NCBI GenBank assembly: GCA_009746045.1
Contig: RPFO01000061.1
Span: 124,001-188,000 of the forward strand
Origin: Mesostigma viride
Taxonomy: Eukaryota; Streptophyta; Mesostigmatophyceae; Mesostigmatales; Mesostigmataceae
Direction: 5' to 3'
Length of the DNA: 64,000 nucleotides
Shown piece after piece: positions 1 to 10,000 of the stretch. The position numbers and the translations under genes are program-made. Numbering within the stretch: the first letter of the stretch is position 1; every line of letters starts with the position of its first letter. The notes under the pieces were generated by a model. The model did no database searches and was not told where the DNA came from. It saw nothing but the letters and a program-made list of their open reading frames with translations.

Positions 1-939
1 CCCTGAGGGCTCGATACAGCTGTAGCACCATGATCAGGAAGTTCCACATCATCCCCGCCTTGTACACCAGCAGGCACCTGGAAGAGGTCTCCTTGATTAC
101 CTCCCCGGGGACGGATCTTTGACCATGACAGACGGTGCACTGCCTGGGAGCCATCAATGGCCACCCTGGCAGCACTTATGGCCAGCGGCTTCTACTTGGG
201 TCACCACCCCATCATGCCAGCTGCCACGTTTCCCTGGAAAGCTTGGCTCCTTCCACACAACAACCTGTTGTCCAACGTTAGGTTCTAGGACACTCCAGCC
301 CTTGTCTTTCTGCCTCAGCTTGAGGAAGTTGGCCTCTAGCTTCTCCTTCCATGCCTGCTCAGCATCAGCTGGCAGCATCCTGGTATGCAGCATAAGAGGA
401 TTGATGGCAATGTCACCAAAGAACATGGGAGTCCTCAGGTTCAGCCTATCATCCACAGAACGTAGCCATGCAGATGTCACAATGGCAGATGACGTCCTTG
501 GTATCCTCTCCACCAGCAGCAGCACAGTCTTGATCTCTTGGATGGCTCTCTCCACCACCCCTTGCTGGCCGTGGCTCTCCCTGGGCGTAATCAGCAACTC
601 TGAAAATTCTGGCAGGTTCTCACAGCACTCAAACTGAATGTCACACTGCAGCAACTCCAACCCAGGGTACTGTAGCTGAGCACTCCTTGTCAACTTCAGA
701 GCAGCAATCAACGTAGGTTTCTCCATGCATGTCAGGCAGGATCTCTAGGGTCTTGTACTTGGTATATCTGTCCACTGCCACCAGCAGCTTCAAACCCCTG
801 ATTCTCTGAATATCCAGCTGCACATGGCCTGGCTGCAAAATATGTAGGAGACCTGGCATGAGACTGCTTGGGCTTTCTAGCAACTAGCCTGCACCTGCAA
901 GCTTGAGCAACCTGTTGGCAAATGGAGTACAACTCACTC
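1..939 (-). pseudogene. pol: copia-C integrase fragment (degenerate)
   Basis: Remnant of a copia-like integrase on the minus strand, broken by frameshifts and running off the left edge. It aligns with the integrases of copia-B1 and copia-A2: a region resembling the zinc-binding cysteines (about 850-920), a core segment ending in a DRYTKYKTLEILP-like stretch (about 740-820), then GQQGVVERAIQEIKT around 540-580, which contains the third catalytic acid (E), and the C-terminal segment VVVWKEPSFPGKRGSW near 230-270. The part upstream of this domain lies at 6343-6420, on the other side of copia-A1, which inserted here. Several frame changes show the copy is dead. The family assignment is firm; the exact boundaries are not. 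Confidence 0.75.
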
Positions 940-1298
940 AGTTGAGTAACTCTAGAGCCCTACATAGGATCTGGCTCTAAGTTCCCCATGTCCGTCCGCA
1001 CGCCTTCCGCTAGCGTCCGCTAAGCCGCCGGCTATTATCCGGCGGTCCGATGCGGTCGACCGGTCTAAGGGCGGCGCCTAGGGCCGGCGCCACCTAGGCC
1101 CCAGTCCGGGGCCTTATCCGGGTCGGTATGTACGGACAGCTAGCCTGTCTCACGGTTACGGCTAACCGGAGAGGCTTTGCTGGCTAAGACATAAACCAGT
1201 GGTTGGCCAGCTCCGACAGCAGTTCTCTGTGTTCACCTTCTCCCAAGCTCAACGTGACCGACCGCCATAGCTTAGCCGGTCGGGGGCTTTAATTAACT
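940..1298 (+). repeat. 5' LTR of copia-A1
   Basis: 359 bp direct repeat of 5993-6342, also matching the 345 bp LTRs of copia-A2. It begins AGTTGAGTAACTC and ends CTTTAATTAACT. It has three 4-bp insertions relative to the other copies, each at a TA dinucleotide (TACATA at 961-966, TATGTA at 1127-1132, TAATTA at 1290-1295). A GC-rich region around 1020-1125 contains a perfect 7-bp stem (CCGCCGG / CCGGCGG). Confidence 0.95.
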
Positions 1299-1310
1299 TG
1301 TATTCATAAA
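1299..1310 (+). other. putative primer-binding site of copia-A1
   Basis: TGTATTCATAAA lies directly after the 5' LTR. It does not start with TGG, so it does not look like the complement of a mature tRNA CCA end. Its exact reverse complement occurs at 5641-5652 in the loop of a hairpin after the pol stop. The same pair is present in copia-A2 (19002-19013 and 25839-25850). Confidence 0.6.
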
Positions 1311-1317
1311 CATCCCG

Positions 1318-2247
1318 ATGGCTTCCGGCACACGGAGCCGCACGGGCGAACACACAGATACGCCAAGTGGCGAGGCCGCAGGCTCCGTCCTGCCACGCTT
1401 TAGTGCGGACGAGGCCACGAGGCTGATGCAAACCCTCGTGGCACAACCTGAACTGGCCAAGCAGTTTAAGCATTTGATGCTTACTGCTGACAATGCTCTG
1501 AATCGAGGGCCTATCAAGCAAACGGAGGTGCCCGCTGATCTACCTGCCGATACGGCGGACGACGCAGCAGATTTTCTGGCTGCACTCAAGCGTCTGCGCG
1601 ATGGACGCGCGGACAAAGATTCGGAGCTGATTGGCAAGTTCCGTGCAGTATTCTGCAGTACAACCAAGCACCCAAACATTGCCAATCTAGTTCGCATTGC
1701 GGACGACAACAAACAAACCTGGGAAGTTTTTTACAACGGTCTGGACGCCCACTTGTCGCGGTCTAAGGAAGAGGCCGACGAGCAAGCCTTCAACGACTTC
1801 GAGGGCTATGCAGTTAATAATAAGGCAAATTTGCCCGGGGCTGCACGTGATTTCCAGGTCTTCGTGCACAAGCACAAGCTGCTAGATACTCTCAAGCCCA
1901 TTTTCCTGTGCAATCAATTTCTCAAGAAATGCGACCTGTCGTCGGATGTGCATCTGACCATAGCGACGGAACTCAAAAAGAAGAGTGCTGTCAGTTTCGA
2001 CGAGGGCATGCTCGGTATTTGATCTCATGCTTCAAGAGTGCGCAGTCCAAGCCGACTGCCTTGGCCGCTCTGCCATCCCTGCGCAAGGTGGATACCGGCG
2101 CGTCTTCTTCTTCAGGCGCAGAGGCTCCAATTACGCGATCGGAGCTTACGGCCATCCTGAAAAAGGTCGTCGGCCACGGCAACAACGGGGGCCAGCGCGG
2201 GCGCAAGTGGGGGCATGGTGGCGACGACAAGAAGGGCGATAATACCA
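1318..2247 (+). pseudogene. gag: copia-A1 gag (truncated, frameshifted)
   Basis: Gag starts at ATG 1318 (MASGTRSRTGEH), 19 nt after the LTR. The first 231 codons match copia-A2 gag, including the helical capsid-like stretch FYNGLDAHLSRSKEEADEQ. A 2-nt insertion near 2011 shifts the frame. At about 2243 the sequence jumps to the integrase region, removing both CCHC zinc knuckles found in copia-A2. An extra TAA triplet sits at 1814-1822. Gag would normally form the particle; this copy cannot make a complete one. Confidence 0.85.
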
Positions 2248-3330
2248 GATGCACCGTGCATACGGGCATGAGGCCCAAGCCGAAGTAGAGGGGGCACACA
2301 TGTTGGGGGCACCTTTATACAACGAGCTGAAGAATGTGCGTGTCCTGCCTGCATCAAGATCAGGAAGAAGTCGCGTAGGCGGCATGCCAAGACTCCACCC
2401 TTGGAGCGAGGGTACCTCGTGGGGGATGTCATGCACATGGAAGGGGGGGACACCTATATTTCATAGTCAAGGATAGGTTCAGCAAGGTCACCTACATTGA
2501 GCCGCTGCCCCACATGTTTGAGGCTGACCTGCACAGGGCTATCAAGATCAGCCTGGCTTTCTTTCATCCCGTAGTGGAGCTCATGCTAGATCAGCAGTTC
2601 CGCTGTGTGCAAGGTTTGCCGGGGATGGAGGCCGTGGTCATCGTGGGGCGTGAGGATCATGGCAATATGGGCATGATAGATCGCACTGTAAGCTATGTCA
2701 AGATCGACTGTGGCAGCCAAGCGACAGGATAACCCACATGGCAAATCATACGCGGTCAAGACGGCGGGGTGCAAGGAGCTAATGCATGTGTGCAACCATA
2801 GGCACGTGCTTGATGTCAAGGGCTTTGGGCTAGTCACGCCTCGGGGGCTGTCAGCGGGCACCTACTCACCCGAGGTAGTAGAGGCATACCAACAGCATCT
2901 ACAGGATACCGCCGCCAAGCTGCGGCTCAAGGATGCCACGCTGCCTGATTTGTCTAGCGCTTTTGAGGTCGGGCAGTTGGTCATGTTCCACAAGGAGAGC
3001 TCGCCCAGCGGCAAACGGGGCACCATGCAGGGGCCTGGGGCCATCACAAAGTTAGACTGGCCGCTGCGGGTCATAGACATAGAGTGGAATGATCGGGTGT
3101 ATAGGGTACCATGGGCATCGGTGGCAGGCTATAAGCAAGGGGATAGCATGGAGAGTGAGCTGGCAGCCAACAGGGCACTGGGGTGGGTAGTGAAGGATAA
3201 TGCGCCTGTCGTAGCATCTGAGGTGGTACCCCACGGGTCGCTCCCAGGGGCAGACACAGCTACACCCCCCCCTCCCCTGGGCCCCAATATGACCCCGTGG
3301 ATGGGTGGGATGAGGATGGGGTGGGTTTGA
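2248..3330 (+). pseudogene. pol: copia-A1 integrase (frameshifted)
   Basis: Begins at the GAG-pre-integrase motif (HRAYGHEA) and continues through a zinc-binding region, core and C-terminal SH3-like domain (about 2940-3110, FHKESSPSGKRGTM). Relative to copia-A2 it has a short deletion near 2341, a 2-nt insertion making TATA at 2455-2458, and a 4-nt insertion making GATCGA near 2701-2706, each breaking the frame. The open segment 2695-3330 ends at a TGA and overlaps the next ORF by 34 nt in the -1 frame, as in copia-A2. The expected third catalytic acid reads D (GMIDRTV) instead of E. Confidence 0.85.
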
Positions 3331-5614
3331 CGGGACCTAGTGCACGTAGTGACTCACCTCCTGTGCTAGCCACGGATAATGTGGGAGGCCCGCCTAGCGT
3401 GGCCTCGCCGGAGGGTCAGGGTCCTGCCCATGCGCCTCGCCCACCTAGGGACCTGGCTTCAACGGTCACGGCCTTGTGGCGTGCTCAGGCGCTTAAAGCG
3501 AAAGCTGCATCAGGGGTGGCTCAGGTCAAAACTCTCTCACAGGGGGTCAGGCCGGTTAAGTCAGCCTTGTTTCCTACGTGTAGACCGTGGCAGCTGGTGG
3601 CTGTGGACACGCAAGCATCCGTGTCTATTATCTCTCGTCGGGCAGCCACCCTGTATCCAGTGCTAGAGTCGCCGTACAAATCGGTGACCGACTTTGCAGG
3701 CACTTCGGCATATCAAGTTACCGGGATGGTGGTGCTGCCGGTGTTGGGCATTGACACGCCGTTTCACGTCGTGGATGGCTACGAGGATGTGGCCTTGCTG
3801 GGCGAACCTTTCGTATCATACCCGGGGTTCTCAGTGTCCGCTGACTTGCTGTCAGTCGCGGGGGTGGGCAGCATCCCGCTTCGCGAGTACCACGCTCCAT
3901 TGGGGGTGGTGGTCGGGCAGCCCGGCGTCGTGCGGCGCTTACCGATGGCGGCGTTTTCCACACCGCCGCTCGTCCAGTCCATCATTCAGCCTCAGGATTG
4001 GCACCCGCGCAGCTTCGGCCTCCACTCACACTCACTGGCGGCGGATAGCCCTGTGACGTGGGAGCAACTTGTCCTGGACTGTCAAGATCCTCTCAAGTTT
4101 GCTTTGTGGCGCGACGCGTTCATTCGAGCCAAGGAGCAGTGGCGAGAGCGCGAGGTCTACCGAGGATTGGAGAGTGTGCCAGCCGGGGCCACGCGGTTGC
4201 GGTTGAAGTTCGTGCTCACCTACAAGCCGGACGAGACCAACTCTTCGGTGGTGTTCCGGGTAGGCCCGTGGTCACGGAGACGAAGGGGTCCTCCCCGCTG
4301 GATGCCAAGGATCTTTATACCCCTGGGCTCAACCATGTTTCGCATCGGCTACTGACGGTCATCTACTTGGGCAAGCGGAACGCGGGCAAGGACTACGGGA
4401 TGTGGTGCGGTGACTTTCAGCGGGCATTCCTCCACAGCGACGCTGGGGTCGCGCAGCAAACATGGCAAGGCACCCGCTACGTGGTGAAGGTCCCGGTGGT
4501 CTGGCAGGATGGCACCATTGGCAGCGAGTATATCGAGCTGTTGACAGGGGTGGAGGGGCTGCAGAGCTCTCCCATCATCTTCCGCATTTCCGCGGAGGAG
4601 GTCTTGCAGAGCTTAGGGGCCACGTACCATCGCGCGGATCCTAACTTCTTTGTGGTCCCCACCGGCGTCCCTGGCGAGCCAGCCCTCTTCGTGTGGCATG
4701 GCGATGACTTCAAGCTGGTGGCACCTCGCACCTTTGCTACCCAGTTTCTTGCTGCAGTGGCGGCTAAGTTTCCCCTGGGCAGGGCGGTGGATCATGAGGA
4801 GGGTAAACCCGTGGTGTTTTGCGGCGTGCAGTCTACGTTGCAGCGGGATTCGCGTTCTGGCGAATGGGTCATGCACATGCAGGATAGCCGCAACTATGTG
4901 GTTGACCTGCTGGCCGACCTCCCGTCCCCGCTGTTGGCAACCCATGGGCCCTCGGTTAAGGGCAAGCTCGGGTGGTTGGCGGACACGGTGGCACCTGATT
5001 TGGCAGTGCTCGCTCGCCTGCCCGATGATGTGCTGGAAGGACTAGGGTCCATTCATGTTCGGCGGCAGCTGGCCATGACGCCCGGCATTGTGCTTCGTGG
5101 GCTCGATTGCTCACAGCCGGTGCACCTCGAGATAGTGACGGATGCTAATCTAGAGACGCGCACAGTCAGCCAAGTGCGGGCCCGCATGGGGGCACTGTTC
5201 TTTATCAGCAATGAGGGCCAGCCTGGCATGTTGTTAGATTGGTACTCGCGCTTGCACAGCCGCATTGCCACTAGCCCCAACACGGCTGAATGCCGGGGCA
5301 TTGTTTCAGCTATCTCACATGGCATGTGGCTGCGGTACTTGCTGGGTTGGGTATTTGGCTCGTGTGGGTTCACTCTTCACTGGACTAGCACGGTGCACAC
5401 TGACTCACAAAGTTGTTTGGCCTTCCTTGACAATCCCTATGCGCGGTCACAGGACGTTGATTACCTCGTACTCGCTGAGGCGGCCTCCTGCGTCACGCGT
5501 CTCCAGCACATCGCGGATGAACTCAATCCCGCGGATGCACTCACCAAGGAGGCGCGGGAGGCTGCCCCGCAGTACGCAGTGTTGCGCAAGCGCATGACGA
5601 TGCAACACCCGTGA
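3297..5614 (+). pseudogene. pol: copia-A1 protease-like, RT and RNase H (one frameshift)
   Basis: Pol second ORF. The order is a retropepsin-like domain (DTQA encoded about 3606-3617, then LLGEPF), reverse transcriptase (first Asp in CGDFQRAFL; catalytic box WHGDD near 4695-4709), and RNase H (TDAN, TAECRG, HTDSQS, NPADALTKE) ending at 5614. It is nearly identical to 23494-25812 except for a single missing A near 4260, which splits the frame into 3297-4355 and the part read from about 4260 to 5614. The RT catalyses cDNA synthesis in the particle; this copy is inactive because of the frameshift. Confidence 0.9.
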
Positions 5615-5617
5615 GCC

Positions 5618-5671
5618 ACACAGGGTTACGGCTCGGGCGCTTTATGAATACAGCCATAACTCACCCTGTGT
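5618..5671 (+). promoter_or_regulatory. 3' hairpin with PBS-complementary loop (copia-A1)
   Basis: Immediately after the pol stop: 9-bp perfect stem (5618-5626 with 5663-5671), a 4-nt bulge, then a 6-bp stem with one mismatch (5627-5632 with 5653-5658). They enclose a 20-nt loop whose last 12 nt (5641-5652, TTTATGAATACA) are the exact complement of the 12 nt after the 5' LTR. The pairing is visible in the sequence; a role in priming or RNA cyclisation is inference. Confidence 0.7.
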
Positions 5672-5992
5672 TGCTAGCATTCACGAATATCATGGTGGTA
5701 GTTTTTTTTGCTTGTCCTGACCATACCCTAGCCACGTTGGACGGTGCCTTGGGCCCGTCGGCGGGTCACTGGTCCTAATAAATGGGTCACCTTTTGTCTG
5801 GTGGCATAGTTGTTTTTTTCTCGATACTTATTACATCACTATTCATGTGTGATCACAAGGGCGCGGGTCGATACCGTGGTGATTTTGAAGGCCTTGAGGC
5901 CCCCTTGAGTTCCCTACCTTAGAGGGTTTTGTATGGTCTGCATTTGATGTAGTTATTTTGATAATTAATCAAAGAACAAAAGAGTATGTCAG
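5672..5992 (+). other. copia-A1 3' untranslated region
   Basis: About 320 bp without an ORF between the hairpin and the 3' LTR, almost identical to the same region of copia-A2. A purine-rich stretch just before the LTR (about 5968-5985) is the likely polypurine tract for plus-strand priming. Confidence 0.6.
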
Positions 5993-6342
5993 AGTTGAGT
6001 AACTCTAGAGCCCTAGGATCTGGCTCTAAGTTCCCCATGTCCGTCCGCACGCCTTCCGCTAGCGTCCGCTAAGCCGCCGGCTATTATCCGGCGGTCCGAT
6101 GCGGTCGACTGGTCTAAGGGCGGCGCCTAGGGCCGGCGCCACCTAGGCCCCAGTCCGGGGCCTTATCCGGGTCGGTACGGACAGCTACTAGCCTGTCCCA
6201 CGGTTACGGCTAACCGGATAGGCTTTGCTGGCTAAGACATAAACCAGTGGTTGGCCAGCTCCGACAGCAGTTCTCTGTGTTCACCTTCTCCCAAGCTCAA
6301 CGTGACCGACCGCCATAGCTTAGCCGGTCGGGGGCTTTAACT
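5993..6342 (+). repeat. 3' LTR of copia-A1
   Basis: 350 bp, AGTTGAG...CTTTAACT. It differs from the 5' LTR mainly by the three TA-site insertions in the latter and by its own TACTA (6186-6190), with only a few substitutions. Confidence 0.95.
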
Positions 6343-7997
6343 TACTCCCTCCCAGCCGTCTATAGCAACTTGCAAAGACTGAGCTGCATGGCCAAACATG
6401 GTATGCAACCTTGAGGCAATGTCATACAAGAGAGAAAATCTTTTATTGTCATTATTAGCACTTAAGGTATGTACAGATCCCTTATGTACAGGAGGCACCA
6501 GGGTCGTGCCTGTCAGACTGTCTCCAGCCCTATCCTCATCCTGACCATCCTGTGCCAGTCCTGCACGGTCAGAATGCATCTGAGATCCACCTGGGTCCAC
6601 AGCACTAGGTCCTACCTCAGGCTCAGCACCGCCATGGCGGGCACGTTGGCGAGTAACCACTGCAGCTACAGCTGGCATACTCTCTATAGCTGTGGTAACC
6701 AAGCTTGCCCCATCGTGTCCAATGGGCTCTATCACTAGAGCATGGGGCTGCCCCTCACTGCCGTCACTAGCAGCTACATTACACACCCCTGGGGGCACCC
6801 TACAGGGTTCAGGGATGTGTGCAGGCTCCAGTCAATGATCAACAGCCTTGCCCTTGCCCTTGTCCTGGGATGGACCAGCCTTCTCCTTGCTGTCACCCTG
6901 GGCTGGCTTGCTCTGACCTTCCTGCCTCAGGTACGAGGGACACTCATTCCTGAAGTGACCCTTCCCCTGGCAGAAATAACATTCCACCTGACTGATGTCC
7001 CGTGAGGTCCCACTGCTGGGCCCAGCCTTGGGAGGACCACCCACCCTCTTGAAGTCAAACTGGGACTGTGGAGGCCCCGACTTCGGAGGTGTCCCCGGTC
7101 CAGCCATTCTGCCACGCCCCCTCCTGGACCTTCCTCGACCCCTGAACGAGGTCTCAGGCCCCCTTGAGGACGCTGGACCCCCGTGGCCCGATCCCCTCAT
7201 GGACTTGACTGCAGGCTCAGCTGCCTCCTCGTCCCCTTGACGTGGGCGCTTCCGCCTATACATACTTGCCACTGAAGCACTCATACAGCTGGTCCGTCAT
7301 GGTAGCCCACCCATGGACCTGGCGCATGTGGATGGACACGTTGTCCATCGTGATAGGATCCAGCTGCAGTGACTTGAGAAAGTCACCCATGGCTGCACAG
7401 AAGAACCCTTTAGCCATGGCGTCTTCCTTCTGCTTACAGAAGTCTTCAAACGCGTGGACCACCAACTGCCCCTTGATGCCATCAGAAGGGCTCGTAGTCC
7501 AGGTACTCCTGCTTCAAGTGAGAACCATCTATGGTCCTCTTATCGCTTAAGAACACCCTGAGGCGCGTCATGAACGCGGCCCAGGTATCCCCCGCTGAAT
7601 GGCGCTCTCGGACGAACTTAAACAGCCGCCTTGCCGACTGCCGTACGCAGGCACTGGACGCCAGAATGCGAAGCTTGTCGCCGGCGTAGATGTCCGTGTA
7701 CAAGTTCATATCCTCCAGCATTCTCTCCGCGTCTCTGGGCTGCCAATTGTCTTTGATTGACTGAAATTGGCTCAGCACAGGGTAACCCTCGGCTACGGTC
7801 GGCCGCCTAGGCGCTGCTTGGGCCGCTGCTGGCGCGTTCTGAGCGCCTTGAGACCCCTGACTCTGATCATCCTCTAGACCAGCCTGGTCCCCTAGTGCAG
7901 GCCCTCCTCCTCGTCCACCGCGCGTCCATCCATATCAGCGCCGCGCGGCTCAAAGCCGACCCCACGCCCTCGTTGGTCGGATGCTCCCTCGCTCATG
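6343..7997 (-). pseudogene. gag: copia-C gag and start of integrase (degenerate)
   Basis: Minus-strand gag, likely starting at ATG 7997 (MSEGASDQRGRGVGF). It passes through frame changes into a capsid-like region (about 7256-7778), an Arg/Gly-rich stretch, and a CCHC zinc knuckle CYFCQGKGHFRNEC near 6940-6985. It continues to RLHTMFGHAAQSLQVAI at 6343-6410, matching the GAG-pre-integrase HFLYGHE region of copia-B. No DTG/DSG protease motif is visible between zinc knuckle and integrase. copia-A1 inserted immediately after this point, and the alignment resumes at 939. Confidence 0.75.
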
Positions 7998-9401
7998 ATG
8001 GGTCTTGTTCAGGTCTGCTACAGATCAGCCAAGTGGCCAGACACGGCAATTAAAGCAATATACGCTGCTGAACAAGAAAGAAGATGACAAGTGTTACCAC
8101 TTAGTCAAGCCCACCACTGCCACCCGCTCGCGCCACCTGGTTTTCCTTGTCGCTGTCGCTGTCGCTGTCGAGCTCTGGCACCCTGCTGCCAGCAGCATGC
8201 ACCGTCGTCAGCCCGCTGTCGGCTCACGATGACAGCGTCGTCACCGTTGCATGGCGTAGTAAACAGGCGACAACCCGCCGTTACCGCCCCGCGGGTTATA
8301 CCTTGGCACAGGTCTCGCGGTCGCCAAGCTCCTCGTCGCTTAAATCAGCGACCCCCACTGCGCCTGCCTCGAGGTCGCTATCGTAACCACGAGAGACGAA
8401 CTCCTCCCACTGCGTTACACGCACGCGGAGAGGTTGGGGTATCTCCTGAAGAGGCACTCTCCTCCGCTCCGGATTCCTGTCGAATACCCTGTCGACCCGC
8501 GTCGCACGCTGATTTCCAGCGATGGTGTCTCCTTCAGCCGACTCGATCTCTGCTAGCCGCCTGTAGCGCTCCGTCACTCGCCGCTCACGTCGAACTGGTC
8601 CTGCCGCAATTCCCTCGTTGCCAATTGCGCCTGCGAACGCACGCTGTGCGCCCACACCTGCCGCTGCCTGCGCGAGCTCTCGTCGCACCGCACCAGCTGG
8701 CTCCGCAGCTCCTTCTCGCCTGGCCACCAACTCCACACGCACCCGGTCGACTAATGCTGTGATCACAGTCTGTATTCCGACTGACCGTGCAGCTCTTGCT
8801 CAATGTCGTCGGCGCTCCGGTGTGCCGGAACGACGTTGGTCCGGACGTGCAGCAAGATGCGCTCCCAGTCCTCGACCTGGTCGGTCGACGAACTGTGCAA
8901 AATTGCGGTCAACAGGTACGTGGCCGATCTGCAAGCAAAAGGGATAAATCTCGAACAACACGACGTAATTCTGGGGAAATAGAACCACCAGCAGCTTGTC
9001 GAGGAAACCGGAAATCCTGCTGCCGTTGTTCTTCCTGCACCATTCGACACCCGGCGATCTTCACCACGTCGTCAACGCTGCACGCAGCACACAGCAACAA
9101 CCCTCCTGGTCGTTCCGTCGAGACTGCTTGTAATTTGAGTTACCGTTTTTAAGTGCAATGTATAAGGATATGGTTGCGATGCAGCAATTACACGAATGTG
9201 GTTGGAACGGAGCTTTGTTAAAATTGGATAAGCTTACAGCACTCAGGCACTTGAGGCTTAGACACGAGCTTGCCAAGTCAAGGCAACACACGTGAGGCGG
9301 GCTCGCAAGATGACCATGCAGTTGGCACTGGCCTATTCTTTATATACTTGTTCACTGTGCTTTGCTATAGGCCTGAGCAGCCTTGTAGGGCCTGCTCAGT
9401 A
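7998..9401 (-). other. unassigned minus-strand ORF region upstream of copia-C gag
   Basis: Two overlapping minus-strand ORFs (8763-9050, 95 codons; 8296-8766, 156 codons, rich in Arg/Glu/Ala) could be one frameshifted coding segment or a leader of copia-C. I recognise no domain. 9051-9401 has no convincing ORF. A TATA-like stretch lies near 9340, so an LTR or promoter is possible, but no second copy is present in the window to confirm it. Confidence 0.35.
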
Positions 9402-10000
9402 TTAAGGTGAGGGTCCGGGCGCGAATTTTTTGGCGCCGAAAAAATTCGCGGTACCGGTCCGTACCGTGAAAAAGTGGTGCACGGTTGTTGCAATTACAAG
9501 GTAGTCGGAGGAAGATCTTTCGACTTTTAATGTTTAATTCTTGTTGACATTAATCATTAACATAATTGCCGACCTCAGCCAAGTCCAGCACCCATGGCTA
9601 TATAGGTGCCAAACGTGAAAAAACAGCAAAGGTACCTAAGGAGCAACGTTGTCTTTGCCTATATGCTACGTTTGCCCTTGAGCAAAGTCACAACCATGCA
9701 GTATGCGCCGTCCGATAGGTGGCGGCGCAATCTACAACGTTGGATGCACAACTGGCTCATGCATGCATGCGCATACATGTCGAACAACACATGTAGTGAC
9801 GTTTCTAGTACTCGATCATCAAGTATGTCTGACTTCTTTCCCAACAACAATTCACTACGCTCAGTGGGCGCGACGCGGCGCCTGACCTAGCTAGTCACAT
9901 CAGAACTTGGTAAAAAGTCCAAAGGTCGCGCAGACAAACAAACGGACGAAAAGATTCCGTCGAACGGAAAGATTCCGTCGAACTCACAGATACGAAGCCC

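Larger units (their letters stand above)
940..6342 (+). mobile_element. copia-A1, LTR retrotransposon (defective)
   Basis: Near-complete copia-like element with two LTRs (940-1298 and 5993-6342), an internal gag, integrase and PR-RT-RNase H region, and a 3' hairpin. LTR ends are AGTT...AACT. The flanking 5-mers are CACTC (935-939) and TACTC (6343-6347), a target duplication with one mismatch. It lies inside the GAG-pre-integrase region of copia-C. Compared with copia-A2 it lacks about 0.77 kb covering the gag zinc knuckles and the linker to integrase (junction near 2243). It also has several small indels and a 1-nt deletion near 4260 inside pol, so it cannot be autonomous. Confidence 0.93.

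Noticed and set aside
940-6342. Placing copia-A LTR ends at TG...CA
   Set aside because: No CA at a matching distance, and the perfect duplications GGCCA, CCAGG and CAGTG fit only AGTT...AACT ends.
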